Source: Betaproteobacteria bacterium
GTDB taxonomy: Bacteria; Pseudomonadota; Gammaproteobacteria; Burkholderiales; Rhodocyclaceae
Length of the DNA stretch: 12,980 nucleotides
Assembly: GCA_020047725.1 (NCBI GenBank)
Contig: JAIFNM010000282.1
Location: 1 to 12,980 of the forward strand
Reading direction: 5' to 3'
Positions 1 to 6,730 of this stretch are shown piece by piece; the stretch's first letter is position 1, and each line of letters starts with the position of its first letter. A program made the translations under genes and the position numbers. The notes beneath the pieces are model-generated. The model searched no databases. It was not told where the DNA came from and worked only from the letters and a program-made list of their open reading frames with translations.

Positions 1-461
1 CGAAATAGTCGAAGGAACCCAGTGGGACAGTTGTCGCAGTCGACCTATTGTCAGCCTACTCCGCATAACGCGGTACTTGCCATAAGAACGGTTATGCTGA
101 GCTTTCCATAATCGTTCTTCTGCACCTCAGACCCCAATTTTTACAGGGAAATCAAGCGCCGCTAATTTCCGGCGGCGTTCCGGGGAGGTCGACGTCAACC
201 GAAACCTCTGAATAGGCTGCGCTCGGCCTGTCCTAGCTCAACCACGGCCGGTTACGACACCTAGCAGGCAAAACGCTACACACCGTAGTCAACGCGCGAC
301 GTGCAATTTGCGCTCCCCATTATTTTGATAGGTACTTGGTGCGCCAAAACCGATATAGTCTTCATCGTGCTCCAGGCTTTGCTTTCGGACATGAAGAACC
401 AGACGAGTTTGAGGCACAGACCAAACCTTGATTACCGCCAATGTGTTGAAATAGCGCCACC
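1..461. other. Non-coding region upstream of mobilisation gene; candidate oriT region
   Basis: There is no credible gene in this stretch. It lies directly upstream of a MobC/TraJ-like gene, which is where MOB-P elements usually carry their origin of transfer. It contains a near-perfect 13-bp inverted repeat (84-96 and 107-119), a short CCGC/GCGG repeat (61-73), CGCCG/CGGCG arms (157-161 and 170-174) and TTGG/CCAA arms (336-347). The string CCTGTCC at 227-233 loosely resembles the CCTG core of some MOB-P nick sites. That match is weak, and I cannot fix a nic site from sequence alone. Confidence 0.4.
84..119. repeat. Imperfect inverted repeat, 13-bp arms
   Basis: The left arm is AAGAACGGTTATG (84-96). 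The right arm CATAATCGTTCTT (107-119) is its reverse complement at 12 of 13 positions. The spacer is 10 bases. Such a repeat upstream of a mobilisation accessory gene could be a relaxosome-protein binding site, an oriT hairpin or an operator. The left arm also shares half-sites with the palindrome at 5779-5794. Confidence 0.7.
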
Positions 462-791
462 ATGAAAGACAAACTCTTCACCAAAAAAAACGATGCTGAG
501 CGTCGCTTGATTCGGTCTCCGGTTTTTCTCAATGCCGCCGAAAGCGCGACGATAAAGCATGCTGCTGAGGCCCGGCATCTCCCAGTTTCCGAATACTTTC
601 GCCGAACTGCGTTGGGTAAGCGCACCGATGTGCACTATGAGATGGAAATTGTTCTACAACTCGGCAAGATTGTTCAGACAATCCGTGACCTGCACGCCGA
701 TCTGGTTGAACGCGGAATTGAACCCACGGCGGAAGAGCTCCGCCCCGTAATCGATGAAGCGATCGCGGCGATGTTGCGGATAGAAAAGTAG
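462..791 (+). CDS. MobC/TraJ-like relaxosome accessory protein
   Basis: This 109-residue protein probably binds oriT DNA and helps the relaxase nick it. After a short basic N-terminus, residues about 18-50 have the pattern of plasmid MobC/TraJ ribbon-helix-helix proteins: a strand-like RSPVFLNAAE, then a helix with KHAAEARHLPVSEYFRR. The C-terminal half is helical, as in this family, and the length is typical. I see no clear Shine-Dalgarno before the ATG. The relaxase would normally follow directly; here about 1 kb with a TA pair separates them. The family assignment rests on pattern recognition, not a search, so a transcriptional regulator of the RHH class remains possible. Confidence 0.65.
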   Translation: MKDKLFTKKNDAERRLIRSPVFLNAAESATIKHAAEARHLPVSEYFRRTALGKRTDVHYEMEIVLQLGKIVQTIRDLHADLVERGIEPTAEELRPVIDEAIAAMLRIEK

Positions 792-1021
792 GGGTTTTGC
801 GCGGTCTCGACGTAGAGGTGCCCCTGCCAAGCTTGCTTCGGCCCCCTCCTCCCTGTAATGCAAGCCGAACATGGGGGCTAAGCCCAAACCGCCGAATATT
901 CCGTCGGTAAGCGTCATGAGCAATGTTTTCGGTTGCTTGAGCTTTCCAACACTGTTCACCACTTTTCTGGCCAATTGCCTCTGGTGTCGCGAAATACATG
1001 GTTTTCGACGATCGTTGAAGA

Positions 1022-1050
1022 TTGATTTTGTGTAATCGTACGATTACAAT
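1022..1050 (+). promoter_or_regulatory. Promoter with palindromic operator for the first TA pair
   Basis: TTGATT (1022-1027) and TACAAT (1045-1050) form a sigma70-type promoter with a 17-base spacer. A perfect 18-bp palindrome, TGTAATCGTACGATTACA, covers 1031-1048 and so overlaps the spacer and the -10 box. This is a convincing operator for autoregulation by the antitoxin or the toxin-antitoxin complex. The expected transcription start is six to seven bases after the -10 box, on or next to the A of the toxin ATG (1057), which implies a leaderless transcript. Confidence 0.7.
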
Positions 1051-1056
1051 CAGCCC

Positions 1057-1356
1057 ATGACCTATACGGTAAAACGTCTCGATGAGTTCTCCGACTGGCT
1101 CAAGGGCTTGAAGGACGGACTGACACGGCAGCGTCTCATCAAGCGGTTGCGGAAAGCACAACTTGGCAACTTGGGCGATATTGAGCCGGTAGGCGAAGGG
1201 GTGTTTGAGATGCGCGAACATTTCGGACCCGGCTGGCGCATGTACTACATTCAGCGCGGCGAGGTGTTGATTGTGATGCTCGGTGGCGGCGACAAATCCA
1301 CTCAACAGGCCGACATTCGCCGAGCGGCGGCGCTGGCGAAATCCTTGGAGGATTGA
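1057..1356 (+). CDS. HigB-type (RelE/ParE superfamily) toxin of a type II TA pair
   Basis: This 99-residue protein resembles the 'addiction module killer protein' branch of the RelE/ParE superfamily, which is related to phage Gp49 and HigB-2. The recognisable features are an N-terminal FSDWLKGLKD helix, then RLIKRLRKAQLGNLGDIEPVGEGVFEMREHFGPGWRMYY and a closing LGGGDKSTQQADI segment. Members usually cleave ribosome-associated mRNA. The toxin precedes its antitoxin, and the two genes are 2 bases apart. The bases before the ATG (CAATCAGCCC) contain no Shine-Dalgarno, which fits a leaderless start. The pair probably stabilises the element. The family call is strong; the RNase activity is inferred from the family. 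Confidence 0.88.
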   Translation: MTYTVKRLDEFSDWLKGLKDGLTRQRLIKRLRKAQLGNLGDIEPVGEGVFEMREHFGPGWRMYYIQRGEVLIVMLGGGDKSTQQADIRRAAALAKSLED

Positions 1357-1358
1357 CT

Positions 1359-1670
1359 ATGGCAAAGAGAATCAAGAGTTCTGAACTTCCCGAATTCGAT
1401 GCCGCCGAATATCTGAACAACGAAGAGGATATTGCGGCGTATCTGACGACTGTTCTTGAAGAGAACGATCCGGCGCTGCTAGCCTCCGCCCTTGGAGACA
1501 TTGCCCGTGCTCGTGGAATGTCTCTGGTCGCAAAAGAGGCCGGTATTGCACGAGAAGCCTTGTACAAAGCGCTGCGGCCCGGCAGCGAACCCCGCTTTGA
1601 GACAATTAGCCGTGTTTGCGCTGCTTTGGGCGTGCGCTTGGTGGCACAGCCGATGCATTCGGCGCACTGA
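1359..1670 (+). CDS. HTH antitoxin partner of the HigB-type toxin
   Basis: This 103-residue protein has the usual architecture of the 'addiction module antidote' family: an N-terminal toxin-binding part (FDAAEYLNNEEDIAAYLTTV) and a C-terminal Cro/CI-type helix-turn-helix (residues about 45-95, with GDIARARGMSLVAKEAGI, then ALYKALRPGSEPRFETISRV). I chose the ATG at 1359 because GGAGG lies at 1347-1351 with good spacing; an upstream TTG at 1353 is too close to that site. It neutralises the toxin and probably represses the pair by binding the 1031-1048 palindrome. Confidence 0.88.
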   Translation: MAKRIKSSELPEFDAAEYLNNEEDIAAYLTTVLEENDPALLASALGDIARARGMSLVAKEAGIAREALYKALRPGSEPRFETISRVCAALGVRLVAQPMHSAH

Positions 1671-1821
1671 CGCAATTCTCGGGGTTTTAGGCGTGCCCCT
1701 CCAATGGAATCGATGGCTTATGGTGCGGGCGCCTATCATCGTGATGCGCCAACGGGATGCCCGCCGACCGCCACGGATTTGACCCATCCTCCTTCTGTCG
1801 CCCAACCAGCCAACCGTCCCA

Positions 1822-4515
1822 ATGATCCCAAAAATACCCAATCAGCGACAGCAAGCCGTCCGCGTCGGCAAGCCATTCAACGAGCTGCTGGCCTATATCG
1901 AAGAGAATGAAGAGCGACTACTTCAGCCGTCACCAGGCGTCGACCTCGAGTTTTCTGATCTGCTAGACTACACGACGAACCCCACCGACAAGCTCACCAA
2001 CGTCAGCAAATGCCTCGCCCTCCGCACGCACGGGGTAGCAAGCCTCCGCACGGCCGCCCTGGAAATGAACGCCGTTTCCGTACAAAACCATCGTTGCCAA
2101 GATCCGGTCTACCACTTTCTTTTAAGCTGGCCCGAACACGAACACCCCCCGTCTGCCGCCATCTTTGACGCCGCGGAACACGCCGTCAACGCCCTTGGTC
2201 TTGGCGAACACCAATATGTCATCGCTATCCACGGCAACACCGACAACCGCCACTGCCACATCGCCATCAACCGCATTCACCCCGTCACCTACAAATCGCA
2301 CAACATCGAATGGGCCAAGAAGACGCTCCATTACGCTGCGCGTGAAAGTGAAATCAAGCACGGCTGGACCCACGATAACGGCATTTACCTTGTCGAGACC
2401 GACCGTCACGGCCACAAAAGCATCATCCTCAACCCGGACCGTGGCGCAGGCAGGCACCTGCCCCACGCCAACCCGGAAGACCGCGAATCGTCGCTGCCCA
2501 TCTGGCACGACCCAGATAGTCTCGAAAGTTGGCTAAAGCACATTGTCAGTCGCTCCCTCAAACGTACGCTTCCGAAACTACAAAACTGGCACGGCCTGCA
2601 TGCTTTCCTCGACCAACACGGCATCCTCCTGACCGATACGGGGGGCGGCGGAATGCGGCTAACAATCACCTCTCAAGATACCGGCGAAATCCTGGACTTC
2701 CCCGCGAGCAAAGGTCTTCGTCTCCTTAAGCGTTCCGACCTCGAAAAGCGCTGGGGACCGTTCACCCCCAGCATCGACACACCATGCATCGTTCCCGACT
2801 TTGGCGACCTTAGCCAGCAAGAACTGGCCCGCAGAGCCCAAATTTTACTCAACAGAACCCTCGATCCCCGAACCGCTCATGACAGCATCCTTCACCTTGC
2901 AGAACATCGCGCAAAAATAGCGACCGAGCGCCAAAGAGGCCCACAAGAGCGGCCCACTGGCTACATGAGTGGTCAACGTGGAAACCGCGAAGAGTTGCCG
3001 GTGGATACGTCACCAAATCTCCTGGGCGATTCACGACCCGGGTCAGATCACGACAGGCAACCGAACGGCCCTGACGAAAACGGCAGCCAGTCGCTACGCA
3101 CTCCCCACCGCAGCGAGGCCCAACGCCAACGGCGTGACGAAGAGTGCGCCGCTGCCCGCGCCGACCTACGTCAGCGCTATCACCAATACAAATCGCTGAT
3201 CGGACAAAGCGATCCTCAGCACACCGCGACCCTGAAAGCCTTGCAAACCGAGCGCCGCACAGCGCGAGCGGCCCTAAGCAAAGAAAGCAACGCCGCCAAG
3301 CTTTCCGCGCGCAAATCTTTTCCTAACGAGATATCCGCCATCCTGAAAAGCATCGTTGCCATTGATGCGGAAACCGAGCGCCGCACGCGTCAGATCAATG
3401 AGCGTTACCAGCAGAAGGTCACTGAGCTACGTGCCAAGCGCCCGCCGCCGGCTGTCTGGCGTGAATGGCTGTTCGAACAATCCAAGCTCGGCGATCAAGC
3501 CGCTATCTCCGCCCTGCGTGGGATCGTCTACCAGGCCCAGCGCGACACCAAGAGAGTTGCCCCTGCCACCCCGGACGACCTCGACGAAGAGCGCGCCACC
3601 CGCGATGCTGAGTATCGCGAGAAGCAGCACCAGAAAGTCCTCGCTCGCCTGCTCGACGAAGAAAGAAGTGAAACCGCCATCCGCTCCGCGCGCATCAACG
3701 CCATGCGCCCCCACGAACTCGACGCGCTGCTGATTCGTTACGCCGGTCTCCAATGGCGAGTCACCGGTAACGGCAACATCGAATACAGCGATGCGATCGG
3801 TACCCACCTATTCACGGATCGTGGCAACCGTCTTACCTTCGACCGGCAACGCGTCAGCGATCAGGAAATCAAGCTCGCCCTGCTCCATGCCCAGCAAAAG
3901 TTCGGCAAACAAATCACCCTGACGGGCGATGATCCCATCTTTTCTGCCCGCATGGCTCGCCTGGCTGACGATATGGGCTTCACCGTCCTGAACACGGCCC
4001 TGCAAACGGTCATTGCCGAGCACCGGGTACAACGCCAATCACCGCAACGCCGGCCCCATCACGTGCCCACCGTACCCGCCGTGGACATGCCTTTTTCTTC
4101 CGCGGTGACCGAGGCGTCACCGCAGCCGCAGGCTCTGCCCGACGTCGCGCCTGTCTCTGCCCCGGAAGTCCGTGTCGACGATAGTCTGCGCTCCAAAGTC
4201 TCGACCATCGAGTCTCGCACGACCGTCATCCAGCCCAACCTGGCGGGGAGCTACCCAGGCTATGAGACCGCTGAGCAATGGCTTTCCAACCATCCAAAGT
4301 GGACCGAACGCAAGGACGCCCCGCTTAAAAGTTCGGGAAGTGTTCTTTATGTTGAGCCGGGTGGGCGATGGATACAGAAACTCGGCAGAGGTGGAACCGT
4401 AGCGATTCGCCAACCGGTCGATGGGCAGGTCCACATTGGTGATGTGGTCGAAATCGACAAAAGTGGCAAGACTAAAACAATTCCCCACGGTGTCGGTAAG
4501 GGCCGTGGCGATTGA
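1822..4515 (+). CDS. MOB-P type relaxase with LPD7-like and KfrB-like C-terminal domains
   Basis: This 897-residue relaxase should nick oriT and pilot the transferred strand. The N-terminal relaxase domain (about 1-290) has the motif-I FNELLAYIEE with a likely catalytic Tyr25, and a motif III (HGN..DNRHCHIAINRIHP) with metal-binding His137, His144 and His146 and Asn150. Residues about 430-600 are charged and helical. Residues about 634-727 (NIEYSDAIGTHLFTD..., then LTLTGDD-like KQITLTGDDPIF) match the LPD7 domain seen in plasmid and ICE relaxases. The last ~88 residues (EQWLSNHP, GRWIQKLG, GDVVEIDKSGK) resemble the KfrB domain and recur in the gene at 11795-12100. I see no helicase or primase domain. 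No Shine-Dalgarno precedes the ATG, but the MIPKIP start fits the family. Confidence 0.88.
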   Translation: MIPKIPNQRQQAVRVGKPFNELLAYIEENEERLLQPSPGVDLEFSDLLDYTTNPTDKLTNVSKCLALRTHGVASLRTAALEMNAVSVQNHRCQDPVYHFLLSWPEHEHPPSAAIFDAAEHAVNALGLGEHQYVIAIHGNTDNRHCHIAINRIHPVTYKSHNIEWAKKTLHYAARESEIKHGWTHDNGIYLVETDRHGHKSIILNPDRGAGRHLPHANPEDRESSLPIWHDPDSLESWLKHIVSRSLKRTLPKLQNWHGLHAFLDQHGILLTDTGGGGMRLTITSQDTGEILDFPASKGLRLLKRSDLEKRWGPFTPSIDTPCIVPDFGDLSQQELARRAQILLNRTLDPRTAHDSILHLAEHRAKIATERQRGPQERPTGYMSGQRGNREELPVDTSPNLLGDSRPGSDHDRQPNGPDENGSQSLRTPHRSEAQRQRRDEECAAARADLRQRYHQYKSLIGQSDPQHTATLKALQTERRTARAALSKESNAAKLSARKSFPNEISAILKSIVAIDAETERRTRQINERYQQKVTELRAKRPPPAVWREWLFEQSKLGDQAAISALRGIVYQAQRDTKRVAPATPDDLDEERATRDAEYREKQHQKVLARLLDEERSETAIRSARINAMRPHELDALLIRYAGLQWRVTGNGNIEYSDAIGTHLFTDRGNRLTFDRQRVSDQEIKLALLHAQQKFGKQITLTGDDPIFSARMARLADDMGFTVLNTALQTVIAEHRVQRQSPQRRPHHVPTVPAVDMPFSSAVTEASPQPQALPDVAPVSAPEVRVDDSLRSKVSTIESRTTVIQPNLAGSYPGYETAEQWLSNHPKWTERKDAPLKSSGSVLYVEPGGRWIQKLGRGGTVAIRQPVDGQVHIGDVVEIDKSGKTKTIPHGVGKGRGD

Positions 4516-4587
4516 CGTCCTGCCGCTCTGGCCGCAACCAGCAGGCGAGCTTAATACGGTGTTCGCCGACACGCTATTTGCAAATGA

Positions 4588-4622
4588 GCTTGCATTCGAC
4601 GGCCCATGCTTGCGTTCGATGG
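4588..4622. repeat. Direct repeat pair, 15 bp, period 20
   Basis: GCTTGCATTCGACGG (4588-4602) is followed by GCTTGCGTTCGATGG (4608-4622), identical at 13 of 15 positions and exactly 20 bases apart, about two helical turns. Such spacing fits paired protein-binding sites or a remnant of iterons. Only two copies are seen and no replication protein is nearby, so an origin is not supported. Confidence 0.6.
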
Positions 4623-4745
4623 TGGCGTGCTCACAATAAATGCAAATGAATGAAATCGTCTCGATAGGGTCTAGCTGCTCAGGCAGAAGTGTCTCAAAAA
4701 TGAAATTCGCACCCTATTGAAACCCGCAAACTGTCTTAACTCCTG

Positions 4746-4806
4746 CGGTACGTTTGGGTTTACCTCAGTCGGACACTGATTAAAGAGGTGTAAGTCCAAA
4801 CCGCCG
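4746..4806. repeat. Long imperfect hairpin
   Basis: Arm 1 (4752-4766, GTTTGGGTTTACCTC) pairs with arm 2 (4785-4801) through 15 pairs. These include two G-U wobbles, and arm 2 carries a two-base bulge. The loop is 18 bases. CGG at 4746-4748 can extend the stem with CCG at 4804-4806 across a small internal loop. It sits between convergent genes. It could be a structured RNA end or a protein or recombinase site. No U-tract follows, so a classical terminator is unlikely. Confidence 0.5.
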
Positions 4807-4871
4807 AAAACCCCAACAAAGAGCCATTGAACGGAATAAACGAGTTGTGTAGCCATGGCAGTGGTCAGCGT

Positions 4872-5147
4872 TCACGGCCACTGCTGGGCAGCGTGCAGCA
4901 CGCGCAGGATGGCGACGTCGGTTTTGCTCTCACGGTAGATCACGACATGGTTGGGCCGGATGACCAGTTCTCGCGTGCCCTTCAGCCGACCCGGCTTGTA
5001 GAGTTTGGGGTGATCGATCAAGGCGTTGGTCTTGGCCTCGATGTCTTCGTCCAGTTCAAGCGCGGCGACGGGGTTGTCCTGGGCGATGTACTCCATGATA
5101 GAGGCGCGATCTTCGTACGCCAATGGTCGCCACACCAGGCGAATCAT
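4872..5147 (-). CDS. RelE/ParE family toxin
   Basis: This 91-residue protein has the full RelE/ParE-family pattern. Its first ~45 residues form two helices (WRPLAYEDRASIMEYIAQDNP, then LDEDIEAKTNALIDHP). They are followed by the strand region KPGRLKGTRELVI, HVVIYRE and VAILRVLHAAQQWP, the typical RVLHA..QWP ending. Members inhibit either gyrase (ParE) or translation (RelE/YafQ), and sequence alone does not decide which. The start codon overlaps the antitoxin stop by four bases (5144-5147), so translation is coupled. Confidence 0.9.
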   Translation of the reverse strand: MIRLVWRPLAYEDRASIMEYIAQDNPVAALELDEDIEAKTNALIDHPKLYKPGRLKGTRELVIRPNHVVIYRESKTDVAILRVLHAAQQWP

Positions 5148-5599
5148 TTAGTGCCGGCACGCCGACGCAGCACGGCACGGCGCTCGGCGAACTCGACCAC
5201 GACCTGTTCGTGCGGAATGCTCGGGCGCGGATCATCGATGGACGCCTGCACCTGGGCGCGGAACCACTTATCGTAGGCAGCGGCGGCATGCGCCTGTTTC
5301 ATGCGCTGCGAGGCATCGGCCCGCGTCGAGCGGGTCACGTCCACCTCGCTGTGGTTGCTGGCATCGAGCAGATCCACTCGAGCGATATGTAAGTCTTTGC
5401 GCAGGTAGGCCATGCAGGTGTCCAGGCTGCGCCACAGGCGCGGCGTGTCGCGGCGCTGCGAGCCGAGGGCTTTTTCCGTCAGGCCGAGCTTGAGCATCAC
5501 CGACCAGCCGCCCGGTACGCCGATGATGGAGGCACCCCGGATGGCGCTGGCTTCGACCAGACGCCGGGCCATCGCGGTGTCAATCGTTTGTGCACTCAT
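5144..5599 (-). CDS. Antitoxin with ParC-like N-terminal extension
   Basis: This 151-residue protein appears to be a two-part antitoxin. The C-terminal ~45 residues (AAYDKWFRAQVQASIDDPRP, then SIPHEQV and AERRAVLRRRAG) match the short antitoxins paired with RelE/ParE/StbE toxins. The first ~95 residues (MARRLVEASAIRGASIIG, GGWSVMLKLG, WRSLDTCMAYLRKDLHI) resemble what I recall as plasmid 'ParC family partition-associated' proteins; I could not check this. The gene precedes and overlaps the toxin. GAGG lies just upstream of the ATG. It probably neutralises the toxin, and the N-terminal part may bind DNA for autoregulation. Confidence 0.75.
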   Translation of the reverse strand: MSAQTIDTAMARRLVEASAIRGASIIGVPGGWSVMLKLGLTEKALGSQRRDTPRLWRSLDTCMAYLRKDLHIARVDLLDASNHSEVDVTRSTRADASQRMKQAHAAAAYDKWFRAQVQASIDDPRPSIPHEQVVVEFAERRAVLRRRAGTK

Positions 5600-5729
5600 G
5601 AAATACCTCGCGTTGGTGACAAATAATCTATAGACGATGGTACGACATTACTAAATGATTATGCAACACAGCAGTAAGTGAAGCGCCCGCCGATTTTCCA
5701 TAAGACCTGATAGGCGATGTCGGGCATAT

Positions 5730-5752
5730 CCCTTGCAAGTGAAGACCAAGGG
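5730..5752. repeat. Short inverted repeat upstream of the large operon
   Basis: CCCTTG (5730-5735) and CAAGGG (5747-5752) are separated by 11 bases, just upstream of the -35 box at 5771. It lies in the 228-base gap between the divergent antitoxin gene and the large operon, and may be an upstream regulatory site. The evidence is symmetry only. Confidence 0.35.
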
Positions 5753-5770
5753 TGATAAATCGGGTGCGCG

Positions 5771-5800
5771 TTGACGTGCCATAACCGGTTATGGTAAAAT
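5771..5800 (+). promoter_or_regulatory. Promoter with 16-bp palindromic operator for the 13-gene operon
   Basis: TTGACG (5771-5776) and TAAAAT (5795-5800) are each a 5-of-6 match to the sigma70 consensus, with an 18-base spacer. Sixteen of the spacer bases (5779-5794) form the perfect palindrome CCATAACCGGTTATGG. A repressor bound there would block RNA polymerase; a MerR-like activator acting on a long spacer is an alternative. The predicted start near 5807 leaves a leader of about 20 bases before the ATG at 5828. No other promoter of similar quality was noticed before 11562. Confidence 0.7.
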
Positions 5801-5827
5801 GACCGCATACGATTCCGAAAGTGTGTG

Positions 5828-6076
5828 ATGACGCAACGTTATGTGACCGAGGGCGACAAAGCCGGGCTTAAACGCCGGATGGAGGACTACCGGACACGTC
5901 TGAAAGAGACGGGCATCAGCGCCCGGCAATTGTTGCTCACGGACGCGGAAACCGCCAGGGTGCGGGCCATTGTGGCGCTCTGGCGCACTGGCAAAGCCAA
6001 TTTGGCAGATGAGTTGAAAACGGCGGCGATGGCCTTAAAGCCGGAGACCGTCAAAGCCACCGTAGTGCGGGAGTGA
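5828..6076 (+). CDS. Small protein of unknown function, first gene of the operon
   Basis: This 82-residue, mostly helical, basic protein is not one I recognise. The central segment TGISARQLLLTDAETARVRAIVALW could form a helix-turn-helix or ribbon-helix-helix-like unit. As the first gene after a palindromic operator, it may be the operon's own regulator. The ATG at 5828 follows a possible GTG at 5825; the ATG is preferred by codon strength. The next gene starts 4 bases after its stop. Confidence 0.7.
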   Translation: MTQRYVTEGDKAGLKRRMEDYRTRLKETGISARQLLLTDAETARVRAIVALWRTGKANLADELKTAAMALKPETVKATVVRE

Positions 6077-6080
6077 TGAA

Positions 6081-6308
6081 ATGATCAGCAGTAAAGACTT
6101 GTTCGCGGCCCAGCGCCTCACGCCACCCGACGAAACCGAGAAAGACTTGTGGCAGGAATTTCACGATACTGAAAGTGGGGAAGTGTCTTGGGTGCCACGG
6201 CTATTGTATGAAGCCTACGACCGGCAACAGATGGGACGGCGCGGCCTAGTCAGCATTTTCGGCGAGTGGACGCCAACGGCGGAAGATAAGCTCGGGGAAA
6301 AACCGTGA
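6081..6308 (+). CDS. Small acidic protein of unknown function
   Basis: This 75-residue protein has no family I recognise. It is rich in Glu, Asp and Trp (KDLWQEFHDTESGEVSWVP), with no membrane segment or Cys pairs. GGAG lies well placed upstream of the ATG. Its stop overlaps the GTG start of the next gene (GTGA at 6305-6308), which supports it as a real, translationally coupled gene. Confidence 0.7.
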   Translation: MISSKDLFAAQRLTPPDETEKDLWQEFHDTESGEVSWVPRLLYEAYDRQQMGRRGLVSIFGEWTPTAEDKLGEKP

Positions 6309-6730
6309 GACAAGAACTGATCGACACGCTGTACCAACGCTATCCACAAATCTTCACCGAATATACCCAGCCAGACGCGGAAAAAAATGGATACAAAATC
6401 TGGTGTAAGGATGGCTGGTTCGATCTGATCAATACGCTCTGCGAACAGCTCCAGTATTGGACGGATGCGCGCAGCGCTCCGCAGTACGTCGTACTCGATG
6501 TGAAGGAAAAAATGGGCGCGCTACGGTTTTCGGGTCGTTACAAAAGCGCTGAGCAAATCGGCTCGCTCAAAATGGCCTACGCCCTATCGGCGCGACTCTG
6601 CGAAGCGTGTGGGGCTCCAGGGCGTCCCGTTATCGATGGGTGCACGATCATGACGCGATGCGAGCAGCACACGCCAGAGGGCTCCATCTTGATCGCCGAA
6701 AACGAACGTCGGAAGTACACGATATGTTGA
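6305..6730 (+). CDS. Conserved hypothetical protein with a Cys/His putative zinc site
   Basis: This 141-residue protein starts at a GTG in a four-base overlap with the preceding gene and has GGGGA upstream. It resembles an uncharacterised family seen in phages and plasmids: a central DGWFDLINTLCEQLQ and VKEKMGALRF, then a C-terminal CEACGAPG...CEQH that could bind one zinc ion. The function is unknown. Its last seven bases overlap the start of the first exonuclease gene, so the two are translated together. Confidence 0.75.
   Translation: MRQELIDTLYQRYPQIFTEYTQPDAEKNGYKIWCKDGWFDLINTLCEQLQYWTDARSAPQYVVLDVKEKMGALRFSGRYKSAEQIGSLKMAYALSARLCEACGAPGRPVIDGCTIMTRCEQHTPEGSILIAENERRKYTIC

Larger units (their letters stand above)
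4516..4871. other. Non-coding region between convergent genes
   Basis: No gene is visible between the relaxase stop and the stop of the minus-strand toxin. The region holds the palindrome ATTTGCAAAT (4576-4585), a TGCAAATGA string twice (4579-4587 and 4641-4649), a 15-bp direct repeat and a long imperfect hairpin (both listed separately). There is no obvious poly-U terminator on either strand and no recognisable insertion-sequence end. Confidence 0.6.

Noticed and set aside
529..1305. Long minus-strand reading frame of 258 codons across the mobilisation gene and first toxin
   Set aside because: It overlaps two genes with clear family patterns on the plus strand, and its own translation is low-complexity Arg/Ser-rich without a domain.
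4746..4806. Integron attC-like site
   Set aside because: The arms resemble attC in being imperfect and bulged, but the required GTTRRRY and RYYYAAC cores do not fit and no integrase or cassette array is present.
4516..4871. Insertion-sequence remnant
   Set aside because: No transposase fragment, terminal inverted repeats or target duplication could be identified.
4827..5392. Plus-strand frames opposite the second TA pair
   Set aside because: They are antisense to the RelE/ParE toxin and its overlapping antitoxin, which have the clear family signatures.
6607..6723. N-terminal extension of exonuclease copy A
   Set aside because: The extra residues are read inside the preceding conserved gene; the natural start MLIFLDTEF lies at 6724 with its own ribosome site.
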